A stretch of DNA of 43,694 bases, from contig MKVY01000036.1 of assembly GCA_001899525.1 (NCBI GenBank), positions 1 to 43,694 of the forward strand, in the 5' to 3' direction. Source of the stretch: Rhizobiales bacterium 65-9 (GTDB taxonomy: Bacteria > Pseudomonadota > Alphaproteobacteria > Rhizobiales > Beijerinckiaceae). This document shows positions 1-7,859 of this stretch, one piece after another; positions within the stretch are counted from its first letter, which is position 1, and the number at the start of each line of letters is the position of its first letter. Made by a program: the position numbers and the translations under genes. The notes beneath the pieces are model-generated. The model was not told the DNA's origin and searched no databases. It saw nothing but the letters and a program-made list of their open reading frames with translations.

Positions 1-1
1 C

Positions 2-240
2 GAGCGCCTGAACGCCAACTGGTTCATGAGCTTCGCGGACGCCCGCGAAAAATTCGAGGATTGGCGCACTTATTATAATGAAGAACGTCCACACGGGGCG
101 ATCGGAAACTTAACCCCGATAACGCTGCAAAACTGCGATGGCGCAACCAGCCCGGCCATCGTGAAAGAAGGCCGGAAAATCGAGAGCCAACCGACCCAAA
201 CTTCCGTCGCAGAGCAAAAGCCGGAAAACTCCTCCATCCG
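2..240 (+). mobile_element. IS3-family transposase, C-terminal fragment (cut by window edge)
   Basis: The frame is open from the first bases of the window and reads ERLNANWF...DWRTYYNEERPHGAIG. This is the end of the DDE integrase core of IS3-family OrfB transposases, with the catalytic Glu region (EDWRxxYNxxRPH) followed by the usual 'P' block. Only about 80 residues are recognisable; the frame then runs on to a stop near 490 through sequence that reads better on the other strand, so the native stop and the right inverted repeat seem lost or rearranged. The upstream part lies outside the window. I take it as a transposon remnant next to decayed genes; whether a full element lies to the left cannot be seen. 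Confidence 0.75.
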
Positions 241-269
241 GCGATCCAACATCGGTCTCGGATCATACT

Positions 270-415
270 CAGGCCTGGTGCGCCCCGTGGCTGTCCTTCC
301 GCTTCCGGCCATATCTCCGACAGTGAGCGCTTCAACGCTCCCCTCTGGAACCTTGAAATTTCTCCCGCCGCCGTGTCCCGGCAACCTCTCCCCGTTCCTG
401 CGCCGCATCGCATTT
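270..415 (-). pseudogene. Remnant of a DAAQE(R/K)G... phage/plasmid-type protein (copy 1)
   Basis: Reading leftward from about 410 the sequence encodes DAAQERGEVAG and then, after a change of frame, RNFKVPEGSVEALTVGD. Together these follow the pattern 'DAAQExGEV...PxGN...TVxDxGLTxKxI' of a protein family that I recall from rhizobial phage/plasmid loci. It overlaps the 3' end of the DHFR-like gene in frame and supplies that gene's new C-terminus. A second, better conserved remnant of the same family lies at 1290-1436 on the same strand. Family recognition is from memory of the motif, not from a search. Confidence 0.4.
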
Positions 416-991
416 GACGGCGAGGCCGCTCTGGGTCAGCGCGCGCCGGTAATGCATGGCGACCGCGCCGCTACGGAGCGGCGTGACTGAGATCAGCTCG
501 AGCCGTCGCGTGCTGAGCAGCCCGCTCTGGTAAAGGGTCGGGCCGTGACCCGCGATCCTGGGATGCACGAGGAGCTTATATTCGTCGATGAGATCCAGCC
601 GGTCCAGCTCGGTCGCGAGCTTGCCGCTGCCGAGGAAGACGCCGGCCGGGGTCATGTCCTTGAGCCTCTGCACGCCCGCGCGCAGTTCGCCGTCGATGTG
701 GCGGCTGTTGGTCCACGGAAAAACCTTTCGCGTCGATGACACAACGTGCTTCGGCTTGGCCTCAAGCTTGACCGCCCACTCGCGCATCGCCGGCGGCGCT
801 TCCTCGTCGCCGCGGGCGACCGCCGGCCAGTAGCTCTCCATCATCTCGTAGGTGACGCGGCCCCACAGCATTGCTCCGCTTTCATCCATAAGGCGGGTGA
901 AGAAGGCGTGCGTCTCGTCGTCTGCAATGCCCTCTTGATGGTCGACGCAGCCGTCCAGAGTGACGTTGATGCTGAAGGTCAATAGTCCCAT
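332..991 (-). CDS. Dihydrofolate reductase-family protein (RibD C-terminal domain), 3' end altered
   Basis: 219 residues. It begins with the LTFSINVTLDGCVDHQEG block and carries the LWGRVTYEMMESYWP, KHVVSSTRK, LGSGKLATELDRLDLIDEYKLLVHP and HGPTLY stretches typical of RibD-C/DHFR-like reductases that bind NADPH. These stand-alone proteins usually end shortly after the last beta strand, here AVAMHYRRA at about residue 180. The last ~27 residues (DAAQERGEVAG...) instead match a different protein family, so the native stop has been replaced by foreign sequence; the fold should still be complete. The start ATG at 991 fits the family N-terminus. Substrate unknown; such orphan reductases are often of unassigned function. 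Confidence 0.8.
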   Translation of the reverse strand: MGLLTFSINVTLDGCVDHQEGIADDETHAFFTRLMDESGAMLWGRVTYEMMESYWPAVARGDEEAPPAMREWAVKLEAKPKHVVSSTRKVFPWTNSRHIDGELRAGVQRLKDMTPAGVFLGSGKLATELDRLDLIDEYKLLVHPRIAGHGPTLYQSGLLSTRRLELISVTPLRSGAVAMHYRRALTQSGLAVKCDAAQERGEVAGTRRREKFQGSRGER

Positions 992-1231
992 GTGGCGACT
1001 CCAGGTTATCCTGGCACGCTACGCAGCCTGCGCGCGCAACACCATCAGCAAACGGCATCGAACCGGAAGATCCACGCGCAACTTGTGCAGATCACGATGT
1101 CTATGCAGATGATGCAGGCGAAGATCGATCAAATTCTCAATATTCTGAATCGCACCGCCCAAAGAGATGCGGACGCTCGAAAGCTGGAGCAGATGGCTCA
1201 CGCGGCCGGAATGTCGGCAAGAGGCATGTAG
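992..1231 (+). CDS. Hypothetical 79-aa protein, uncertain
   Basis: An open frame starts with GTG directly beside the divergent DHFR-like start. The C-terminal half (MQMMQAKIDQILNILNRTAQ and on) has the heptad spacing of a short coiled coil and reads like protein; the N-terminal third does not. There is no clear ribosome binding site, and an ATG at 1099 would give a 44-aa version. Its end comes just before the remnant encoded on the opposite strand. It could be a fragment of a larger decayed gene. No function can be assigned. Confidence 0.3.
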   Translation: MATPGYPGTLRSLRAQHHQQTASNRKIHAQLVQITMSMQMMQAKIDQILNILNRTAQRDADARKLEQMAHAAGMSARGM

Positions 1232-1436
1232 AATAGACCTCCCACGCTCGCTGCATCTTGAACCCAAGCTGAGCAGAGGCCGCTTCCGCGGCGCGAGCAA
1301 TGTGGGCGTCGCGGATGTCCTTCCGCGTCAGGCCGATGTCTTCGACGGTCGTAATCGCGTTCCCATCTGGAGCGCGCTTCTTCGCGCCATCGTGAGCGCC
1401 AACAACCGCGCCTTTTTCCTGCGCCGCATCGTCCAC
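1180..1436 (-). pseudogene. Remnant of a DAAQE(R/K)G... phage/plasmid-type protein (copy 2)
   Basis: The minus-strand frame starting at 1436 begins MDDAAQEKGAVVGAHDG and continues APDGNAITTVEDIGLTRKD, the signature block of the same family as the remnant at 270-415. After about residue 55 (ARAAEA) the similarity fades and the tail is unrelated low-complexity translation. No upstream coding part is present, so the gene is truncated at both ends. The first ~16 bp of the homologous block are identical to the other copy (16 bp shared at 395-410 and 1416-1431). Confidence 0.45.
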
Positions 1437-1802
1437 CTTGGGATTGGCTAAACGGCCTTTTCAGCCGCCTCCTCATCCGACACGAACGGCGCGCAGACCT
1501 CTGTCGCGCTTTTCTCACAATCGCCGCGGCCATCATCGCATTCAGAGCCATCCGACGGTTCTGTTAGGCGCTATAAATCGCGCCACTTGATGACAGGACG
1601 TCGATCACCTATCGGACGAAGGTCCGGTTTTAGATATCGTACCCACGCCGGCGAGTGGATAGCAATCAGAGGGAGCCCTTCTGGAGTTGCGAGCCCGGGT
1701 AACGCGCGCAACGCTGGCATGCTGCGGAGAAGCCAATTTGATGCAGCTCTTCCGAACGCCGATCGGATGTGGAATCGCCGCGCCCCTCGCCTGCTTGTCT
1801 CG
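1437..1802. other. 366-bp stretch with no supported gene
   Basis: Several frames stay open by chance because of the high GC content, but none gives a recognisable protein or has a convincing start. No repeat, hairpin terminator or RNA was found by eye. It separates the decayed region on the left from the SLC13-type transporter, whose stop is at 1803. Confidence 0.5.
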
Positions 1803-3584
1803 TCAACCGTGAAGGGGCCAGAAGATGAGAATCGCAGGAACGCCGACCACGATGATCAGGAGTGAGAGAGGCGCTCCGAGGCGCGCATAATCGCCGAATT
1901 TATAGCCGCCGGGCCCCATCACCAACGTGTTGCACTGATGGCCGATCGGCGTGAGAAAATCACAGGCGGCGCCGATAGCGACCGCCATAAGAAAAGCGTC
2001 GGGATTGTAGCCCAGCGCTTTCGCGAGACCCGCGGCGATCGGCGCCATCACGAGAACCGTGGCGGCGTTGTTCAAAAATGGGGTCACGGCCATCGCCGCG
2101 ACCAGAATGAGCGTGAGCGCGCCCCAGGCAGGCAGGCCTGACGCGATGGATGACAACCATGCCGCCATGACATCGGTCGCTCCTGTTGTCCTCAAGGCGT
2201 CGCTGACAGGAATCAGCGCGCCGAGCATGACGAGAATGGGCCATTCAACCGACGCGTAAGCTTCGCGAAGAGGTAACGCCCCGGTCGCGATCAGGAGCCC
2301 CGCGGCTGCGAAGAAGGCGATGGCGACGGGAACCAGATTGAGCGCCACCGAAAGGATCGTCACGGCGAGGATCGCGACGGCCAGACCCTGCCGCCTCACG
2401 CCGCCCAAAGCGACCTGACGCGACGCGAGCGGAAGCGCTCCGAGCGCCCTGAGCGTGTCGGGAAGGTTCGCTTCCACGCCTTTGAGCACGATGACGTCGC
2501 CTGCGCGCAGGGTGACATCCCTCAGCCTTTGCCTGATCCGTTCGCCCGACCGGCTGACCGCGATCAAATTCACGTGGTGGAGCGTGTGCAATTGCAACCC
2601 GCCTGGCGATTGACCGATGAGCGAGGAGGCTGGCCCAATCACGGCCTCGACGGATATGACTCCCTCGATCTCATCCTGCGCCACCACCGGCCTGTCGTCT
2701 CCTTCTTGGAAGAGGTTGGCCGCCTTCACGAAGCGATCCAGCGCCGCCTGCTCGCCGCGAAGGATCAAGATGTCGCCGGCATGAAGTCTGGCGTCGGGCA
2801 AAGGCAATGCGCGCCGATCCTGCGCGCGGATGACGGCCGATATCGACACTTCGTCGTCAGCTTGCTGCATAAGATCGGACAACGGCTGTCCGACATATTT
2901 CGAGTCCTCGCCGATCTCGACCTCGGTCACATAGTCCTTGATGTCGAGCGCGTCCTCCAGGGATCCGCCGCTCTTTCGATCCTTGGGAAGAAGCCGGTAG
3001 CCAACGCTGAGAAAGGCCACTCCGACGATGGCGATCACGAGGCCGACCGGCGTAAAGTCGAACATCTGGAACGGCGCGCCGGTAAGCTCCTCCCGAACGC
3101 GGGCCACGATGATATTCGGCGACGTGCCGATCAACGTGACGATGCCGCCCAGCAAAGCGCCAAAAGACATGGGCATCAGAAACACGGAGGGCGAAGTCTT
3201 GCCGCGTCGGGCGATCTGGAGCGCAAGCGGCAAAGCCATCGCGAGAGCGCCGATATTCTTCACGACCGCTGAAAGAACGGTCACGAAGAGCGTCAGAGCG
3301 ACAACCTGGCTTTGCACGGAGCGAAGATACGGCGCGGCTAACCGCAATCCCGCCTCCAGAACGCCTGATCGTCCCACGGCGGCGCTCACGATGAGAGCGC
3401 TGCCGACAATGATCACGATGTCATCGGAGAAACCTTTGAACGCCTCCTTGGCCGGAACCACCCCCACAGCGACGGCGAGGACGAGCGCGGCGCCTGCAAC
3501 GACGTCGTAGCGATAACGTCCCCAGATGAATGCGGCCATCATCAGGACGATGACGGCGATCGCCAAAAGCTGTGGACTGGTCAT
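1803..3584 (-). CDS. SLC13/DASS-family anion permease with two TrkA-C domains
   Basis: 593 residues. Hydrophobic segments fill residues 5-200 and 395-590. The loop between them holds two TrkA-C (RCK_C) domains, about 215-290 and 305-382, each ending in the 'aGDxIxLxG' strand (HAGDILILRG and RAGDVIVLKG). The GTSPN motif at 153-157 and the matching NNAATVL in the second half are signatures of the divalent anion:Na+ symporter superfamily. Members move sulfate, dicarboxylates or arsenite-like anions; the TrkA-C pair is common in the sulfate/uncharacterised branch. Start at 3584 matches the family N-terminus. No operon partner is evident: upstream are gene fragments. The exact substrate cannot be read from the sequence. 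Confidence 0.88.
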   Translation of the reverse strand: MTSPQLLAIAVIVLMMAAFIWGRYRYDVVAGAALVLAVAVGVVPAKEAFKGFSDDIVIIVGSALIVSAAVGRSGVLEAGLRLAAPYLRSVQSQVVALTLFVTVLSAVVKNIGALAMALPLALQIARRGKTSPSVFLMPMSFGALLGGIVTLIGTSPNIIVARVREELTGAPFQMFDFTPVGLVIAIVGVAFLSVGYRLLPKDRKSGGSLEDALDIKDYVTEVEIGEDSKYVGQPLSDLMQQADDEVSISAVIRAQDRRALPLPDARLHAGDILILRGEQAALDRFVKAANLFQEGDDRPVVAQDEIEGVISVEAVIGPASSLIGQSPGGLQLHTLHHVNLIAVSRSGERIRQRLRDVTLRAGDVIVLKGVEANLPDTLRALGALPLASRQVALGGVRRQGLAVAILAVTILSVALNLVPVAIAFFAAAGLLIATGALPLREAYASVEWPILVMLGALIPVSDALRTTGATDVMAAWLSSIASGLPAWGALTLILVAAMAVTPFLNNAATVLVMAPIAAGLAKALGYNPDAFLMAVAIGAACDFLTPIGHQCNTLVMGPGGYKFGDYARLGAPLSLLIIVVGVPAILIFWPLHG

Positions 3585-3670
3585 GAACGCGAACCGTTCT
3601 CCTGGCGTCGCGCGACGCGAGCGCTCACATCAACTGCGATATCAGCGAAAGGTTCACCGATACAACAATC

Positions 3671-3806
3671 ATGGATAGAGCTCTCGTCGAATTCTACGAG
3701 AAGGCGACGGGCCAGAAGGCTGGCTGGCCGACGCCGGCCTTTGCTCAGATTGCAACGCCGACGGCGACGCTGGCATTTGGCAGCGCCGAAACTATCGCCC
3801 TGTTCA
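3671..3806 (+). pseudogene. VOC-family (glyoxalase/bleomycin resistance-like) fragment
   Basis: Translation from 3671 gives MDRALVEFYEKATGQKAGW, then ATPTATLAFGSAETIALF. This is the first beta-alpha-beta unit of VOC-superfamily proteins ('RaxxFYekvtG...tp.GtlaiGs..tvaLF'). The N-terminal strand before it and everything after about 3806 are missing; beyond that point the DNA encodes a GMC fragment on the other strand. It is a non-functional remnant of about 45 codons. Confidence 0.55.
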
Positions 3807-4290
3807 TCACAATGTCGCGCTCGCAGAAGGCGGTGGTCCCGCCACACACATGATAGGAGTAGCTGCGACCGACCACGCCCTCGTCGCTGGCGGCATCGTA
3901 CGGACGGCCGATGCCCGAGTGCAGCATGAGGTGCACATTGCCGAAGGAGTAGCTCGACAGAACGACGAGATCCGCGGGCTGGAAGCGCTCTTGCCCGCGA
4001 GGATCGACGAGGACGACGCCGGTTGCGCGGCGACGATCCTCGCTTGGCGCGACGCGCAGCAGGCGCGACTTCGTTCGGACCTCGACATTCGGCGCTCGTT
4101 CCGCCGATGGCGGCAAGGTATTGCGCGGGCTTGCCTTGGCGTCTACCGGACACTGGAAACGGTCGCAGAAGCAGCAATAAACGCATGCGCCGAGCTTCTC
4201 GCCGAACGGGTTCGTATAAGGGCGCGAGGCGTTTAAGGCGCGTCCCCGCCGCGACATAGCAATTGGCGGCGGATCGCATGCTGTCCATCA
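3745..4290 (-). pseudogene. GMC-family oxidoreductase fragment (gluconate 2-dehydrogenase alpha-like)
   Basis: The frame running from 4257 down to 3745 contains SRPYTNPFGEKLGACVYCCF, PVDAKASPRNTLPP, NVEVRTKSRLLRV, VDPRGQERFQPADLVVLSSY, LMLHSGIGRPYD and GVVGRSYSYHVCGG. This is the central part of flavin-dependent GMC enzymes of the gluconate 2-dehydrogenase large-subunit type, including its Cys-rich CxYCxFC segment. The N-terminal FAD-binding GxGxxG region and the C-terminal His/Asn active-site part are absent, and the protein starts in mid-domain, so the gene is dead. A little more homologous-looking sequence may continue in another frame near 4240-4290, which would imply a frameshift. Confidence 0.7.
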
Positions 4291-4499
4291 GGGCGATGAG
4301 CGAGGCGCGCTGATCGCTGAGTCTCCGCCAACCCTCACGATCACGGAAACGCCAAACCTACGAGGGCGCTCCACAACCGCGCGCGAACGAGCAAATGCAT
4401 TGAGATCGCTGAGCGACAGCAGCGGCCGCCAGGTCATACGCATGATCTGGCGATCTTCGGCTTGACGACCGTCAATGCAGCCTGTCGTAGTGAGGCCCC

Positions 4500-4973
4500 A
4501 TGCGCGCATCGCCTCCCCTATCGAGCCTGTTCAGCACGCAACTGCTGAGATTGTCCAATTCGCTCGGCCTCTACAGCAGCAGGCTCTATCGTCAGGAGTT
4601 TCAAGTGACGCTGCCCGAATGGAGAGTCATGTCGGTCATCGCAGCCCAGGACAAAGCGACGGCGCGCGATGTGAGCCGGGCGCTCGCCACCGACAAGGCG
4701 TGGGTTGGGATGACTGTAAAGACGCTGATGAAGCGGGGTTTCCTCATCCGATCGCCAGATGCGCGCGATTCGCGGCGAATTTTGCTCAGCTTGACGGAGC
4801 TCGGACGGGAAAAGCACGACGCGATCCTGAACCTCGCGCGCAAGCGGCAGCAGCGACTCAAGTCCGTGCTTGCGCCGGACAAGGCTCGCGTCTTTGTCGA
4901 GTGCCTCAAGCTGCTCCAGGTCGAAGCGGACGCCATGCTTCGCGAACTTGGCGACCAGGACGACGATCAATAG
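4500..4973 (+). CDS. MarR-family transcriptional regulator
   Basis: 157 residues with the MarR winged helix-turn-helix at about 35-115: TLPEWRVMSVIA, then ARDVSRALATDKAWVGMTVK (helix-turn-helix), LMKRGFLIRSPDARDSRRI (wing with the DxRDxR motif) and LLSLTELG. Flanking helices form the dimer interface. MarR proteins usually repress a neighbouring operon and let go on binding an aromatic or lipophilic ligand. It lies 122 bp upstream of, and parallel to, the CoA-transferase/ABC operon, and a palindrome sits at that operon's predicted promoter, so it is the likely local regulator. Start ATG at 4500 is preceded by GTGAGG. Confidence 0.9.
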   Translation: MRASPPLSSLFSTQLLRLSNSLGLYSSRLYRQEFQVTLPEWRVMSVIAAQDKATARDVSRALATDKAWVGMTVKTLMKRGFLIRSPDARDSRRILLSLTELGREKHDAILNLARKRQQRLKSVLAPDKARVFVECLKLLQVEADAMLRELGDQDDDQ

Positions 4974-5007
4974 CCTCGACGCCCCGCGCTGACACAGACG
5001 CGGCCGC

Positions 5008-5036
5008 TTGACCAAGCCGTCGCCCGGTCATATGGT
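5008..5036 (+). promoter_or_regulatory. Predicted sigma70-like promoter of the CoA-transferase/ABC operon
   Basis: TTGACC (5008-5013) and TATGGT (5031-5036) are separated by exactly 17 bp. The predicted start of transcription would fall at about 5043, some 50 bp before the CoA-transferase ATG. The -35 box is good and the -10 box moderate. Confidence 0.5.
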
Positions 5037-5046
5037 AGTGATCACT
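5037..5046. promoter_or_regulatory. Candidate MarR operator (perfect palindrome)
   Basis: AGTGATCACT is a perfect 10-bp palindrome that starts directly after the predicted -10 box and covers the predicted transcription start. This is a typical place for a repressor site, and a MarR gene ends just upstream. The arms are short, so chance occurrence is possible. Confidence 0.45.
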
Positions 5047-5095
5047 CCTATTCCGCGTTCAGCTTTCAGCGCGGACCGATGGCGATGCTGAGACC

Positions 5096-6256
5096 ATGAA
5101 ACCACTGGAAGGCTTTCGGGTGCTCGATCTCACACATGTCCTCGCGGGCCCGTGTGCGACGCATCACCTCCGCTGTCTCGGCGCGGAGGTGATCAAAATC
5201 GAAAGGCCTGACACAGGCGATCCGATGCGCGACCTCGCGACGCGTCCCGCGTTGAATGGCGTGCCGCCTGGATTTCGCGCGCTGAACGTGGGCAAGAGAT
5301 CAGTCGTTCTCGATCTCTCGACCGAAACAGGTCGGACGGCGTTGCTTGAACTGGTCAAGGGCGCCGACATTCTCGTGGAGAATTTCCGACCGGGCGTCAT
5401 GCGGCGGCTCGGCCTGGGTCCAGATGCGCTTCACGCCATTCAGCCCCGGCTGATCTACTGCTCCATTTCGGGGTGGGGACAGAGCGGCGCAAGGAGTCAA
5501 CAGGGCGCCTACGATCACGTCGTCCAGGCTGCGTCGGGGATGATGATGCTGCAATCCGGCGCGCGCGATCCGGTCAAGGTCGGCTACCCGGTTATCGACA
5601 TCGCGACAGGCATGAGCGCCGCCGAAGCTATCTTGGCCGCGACCGTGCGCCGGCTGCGAGGCGATGCTTCGCCGATAACGATTGACGTCGCCATGATCGA
5701 TTCCGCCCTCGCGCTCATGTCGGGCCACGCCGCCGCGACTGTCGCGACGGGAGAGGCTCCGAAGCGGGTCGGCAATCGCGGCTTCGTCGGCAGCCCGGGC
5801 GCAGATACTTTTTCGACGTCAGACGGATATATTTCGGTCGCCGCCAACACGATGAAGCAATTCGCGCGCCTGTGCGAGGTCATCGGCCGCCCGGATCTTG
5901 CGGCGCCGCCATACATCCCGGCCGGGCTCGCGCCGGACGCTTTTCTCAGCGATCTTGCGACCGACGTTCTGCAACGCGAACTCGCTGCGGCTTTCGGCCG
6001 GCGCCGCGCGGACGATCTGGAGGCGCGGCTTGGCGAGGCGGGCATCCCGGCCGCGCGGGTGCGCGATCTGAAGGAGTTCCTGTCGGAGCTTTATCGGCAG
6101 ACGCCAGGCATCGACATTGCCGGAGAAGCAGGTGTTTTCGGCCCTGCGTTCCGCTTTGATGGGGACCGCCCGCTCGAATTGCCGCCGGCGCCCATGCTGG
6201 GCGCGGATACCATTGCGACGCTCGCAAAGGCCGACGGCGCGACCGCTCGCCTCTGA
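5096..6256 (+). CDS. CaiB/BaiF (class III) CoA-transferase family protein
   Basis: 386 residues. The N-terminus LEGFRVLDLTHVLAGPCATH, the EVIKIERPDTGDPMR block and DILVENFRPGVMRRLGL are hallmarks of family III CoA-transferases. These move CoA between acyl groups through a ping-pong mechanism on a catalytic Asp; the candidate is D140 in QGAYDHVVQAASG, aligned with Asp169 of formyl-CoA transferase. The C-terminal small domain includes the conserved GIPAARV segment (about 318-324). It is the first gene of the operon and would convert an imported acid to its CoA thioester. Start at 5096 fits the family; the ATG is close to the predicted promoter. Acyl donor and acceptor are unknown. Confidence 0.9.
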   Translation: MKPLEGFRVLDLTHVLAGPCATHHLRCLGAEVIKIERPDTGDPMRDLATRPALNGVPPGFRALNVGKRSVVLDLSTETGRTALLELVKGADILVENFRPGVMRRLGLGPDALHAIQPRLIYCSISGWGQSGARSQQGAYDHVVQAASGMMMLQSGARDPVKVGYPVIDIATGMSAAEAILAATVRRLRGDASPITIDVAMIDSALALMSGHAAATVATGEAPKRVGNRGFVGSPGADTFSTSDGYISVAANTMKQFARLCEVIGRPDLAAPPYIPAGLAPDAFLSDLATDVLQRELAAAFGRRRADDLEARLGEAGIPAARVRDLKEFLSELYRQTPGIDIAGEAGVFGPAFRFDGDRPLELPPAPMLGADTIATLAKADGATARL

Positions 6257-6330
6257 CAAAATTCCACCGCGCGGCCCGTGAGAGCCGGAGCGACGAAAGA
6301 ATAATAAGCAGATTGACCGGGAGGACCAAG

Positions 6331-7848
6331 ATGAAGGACCGGATCACAGGGACGGCGATCGCGATCGCCATTGCGCTGGGATTTTCTGGCGCGCCGGCTT
6401 CCGCGCAAGGCGGCGGCGTATTCAAATACGCCGAACAGGTGAAGCTGATCACGATGGATCCGCAGCGACAAAGCGGCAGCGGCGTTCCTTATCTTCGGCC
6501 GGTCTATGAATCGCTGTTCGAAATGTCGCCCGAAGGCGCGCCGGTCCCGCTGCTGGCGACCGGCTACAAGATCGACGGCCTCAAGGTCACGATCAGCCTG
6601 CGGAAAGGCGTGACGTTCAGCAATGGCGAGCCCTTCAACGCCGAAGCCGCTGCTGACAACATCAATCGCGGGGTCAAGATCGGCGTCGCCGAAGGGCTTC
6701 AGACAGTCGCCGGCGCCAGCAAGATCGACGACAGCACCCTGTTGATCACGCTGAAAGAACAGGATCCCGCGATCATCGCGAGCCTTTGCTATACGGCCGG
6801 CATGATGATGGCCCCCGCCGCAATGAATGATCCGGCGGTCGGACGGAATCCGGTTGGCACAGGCCCCTACATTCACAACAAGGCCGAGTCGCGCGAAGGC
6901 GAGGTTCAGGTCTATTCGCCGAACCCGGCCTACTGGGACAAGGACAAGATCGGACTCGCGCGCTACGAAGTGTGGGAGATGCCGGATGATACGGCGCGAC
7001 TCAACGCGTTGAAGACCGGTCAGATCGACGCCGGGAACTGGCTCGCGAATCCGCAGTCGGCGTCCATCGATCGCTCCCCCGACTTAAAGCTCATACGCAA
7101 CACCGGCGGGCTGAATTATCACGTCATCATCTCCGATCGAGAGGGCGCGCGCGTGCCCGCCTTCGCCGACAGGAACGTCCGTCTGGCGATGGCGCATTCG
7201 ATCAATCGGACGGCTTTCGGAAAGGCCGTCGAGTTTGGCCTGTCCGTGAACTCGTATCAACCCTATGGACGTGGAAACTGGGCTTACGATCCGGCGCTGG
7301 AGGGCGTCTACGACTACGATCTCAAAAAAGCGAAGGAGCTGATGGCGGCATCGGGCTTTCCGAAAGGCTTCGCCTTCGACATGCCGTCGATCCCGATCTA
7401 TCGGTCGCGTCTGGAGGCTCTCGCGGGTTTTTTCAGAGAGATCGGCATCACCATGAACATCGCGCCTCAGGAGCCCGGCACGCTCGCGCGCGTCAGCCGC
7501 ACCACCAATTATCCGGCGACGAATCTCGTCTGGAATACGAACACCGATCCCAAATTCATTCCACTTCGCTATATCTACGAGGACGCCCCCTACAATCCCT
7601 TCAAGGTCAAGCCAAGCGCCGAGATGCTGGCCTTGGCGAAGCAGGGGCTTGAGTCAGCCGACGTCAACGTTCGCGCACCCATTTACAAGAAGCTCGCCGG
7701 ACAGTTGGCGAAAGAGGCCTACCTCATCTTCGTCACCAACACGCCGATTCTGATCGGCGTCAGCAAGAAGACCTCTGAGAATCCGTCCGTCGTCTATCGA
7801 TTCGGCGAGGACTCGATCAATCTGCGTGGTTTGAAGGCGAACCGGTAG
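6331..7848 (+). CDS. ABC transporter substrate-binding protein (SBP_bac_5, peptide/opine type)
   Basis: 505 residues from the ATG at 6331. A TTG 18 bp upstream is in frame, but the ATG is directly followed by a proper signal peptide (basic MKDR, hydrophobic core, ASAQG cleavage site near residue 27) and preceded by GGGAGGA. The mature protein has the family-5 features: LITMDPQ, PVLLAT-like, FSNGEPFNAE, VGTGPY, YWDKDK, VRLAMAHSINR. Such periplasmic proteins deliver di/oligopeptides, opines, nickel chelates or other small molecules to DppBCDF-type permeases. It lies 74 bp after the CoA-transferase and 11 bp before the permease. Ligand not predictable. Confidence 0.93.
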   Translation: MKDRITGTAIAIAIALGFSGAPASAQGGGVFKYAEQVKLITMDPQRQSGSGVPYLRPVYESLFEMSPEGAPVPLLATGYKIDGLKVTISLRKGVTFSNGEPFNAEAAADNINRGVKIGVAEGLQTVAGASKIDDSTLLITLKEQDPAIIASLCYTAGMMMAPAAMNDPAVGRNPVGTGPYIHNKAESREGEVQVYSPNPAYWDKDKIGLARYEVWEMPDDTARLNALKTGQIDAGNWLANPQSASIDRSPDLKLIRNTGGLNYHVIISDREGARVPAFADRNVRLAMAHSINRTAFGKAVEFGLSVNSYQPYGRGNWAYDPALEGVYDYDLKKAKELMAASGFPKGFAFDMPSIPIYRSRLEALAGFFREIGITMNIAPQEPGTLARVSRTTNYPATNLVWNTNTDPKFIPLRYIYEDAPYNPFKVKPSAEMLALAKQGLESADVNVRAPIYKKLAGQLAKEAYLIFVTNTPILIGVSKKTSENPSVVYRFGEDSINLRGLKANR

Positions 7849-7859
7849 GATCAGTTGCG

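Noticed and set aside
1587-1865. 92-codon plus-strand frame left of the transporter gene
   Set aside because: No ribosome site, no recognisable sequence, and its end overlaps the transporter gene on the other strand.
4288-4509. 73-codon minus-strand frame opposite the start of the MarR gene
   Set aside because: No similarity recognised; it overlaps the MarR start and probably represents decayed or non-coding DNA upstream of the GMC fragment.
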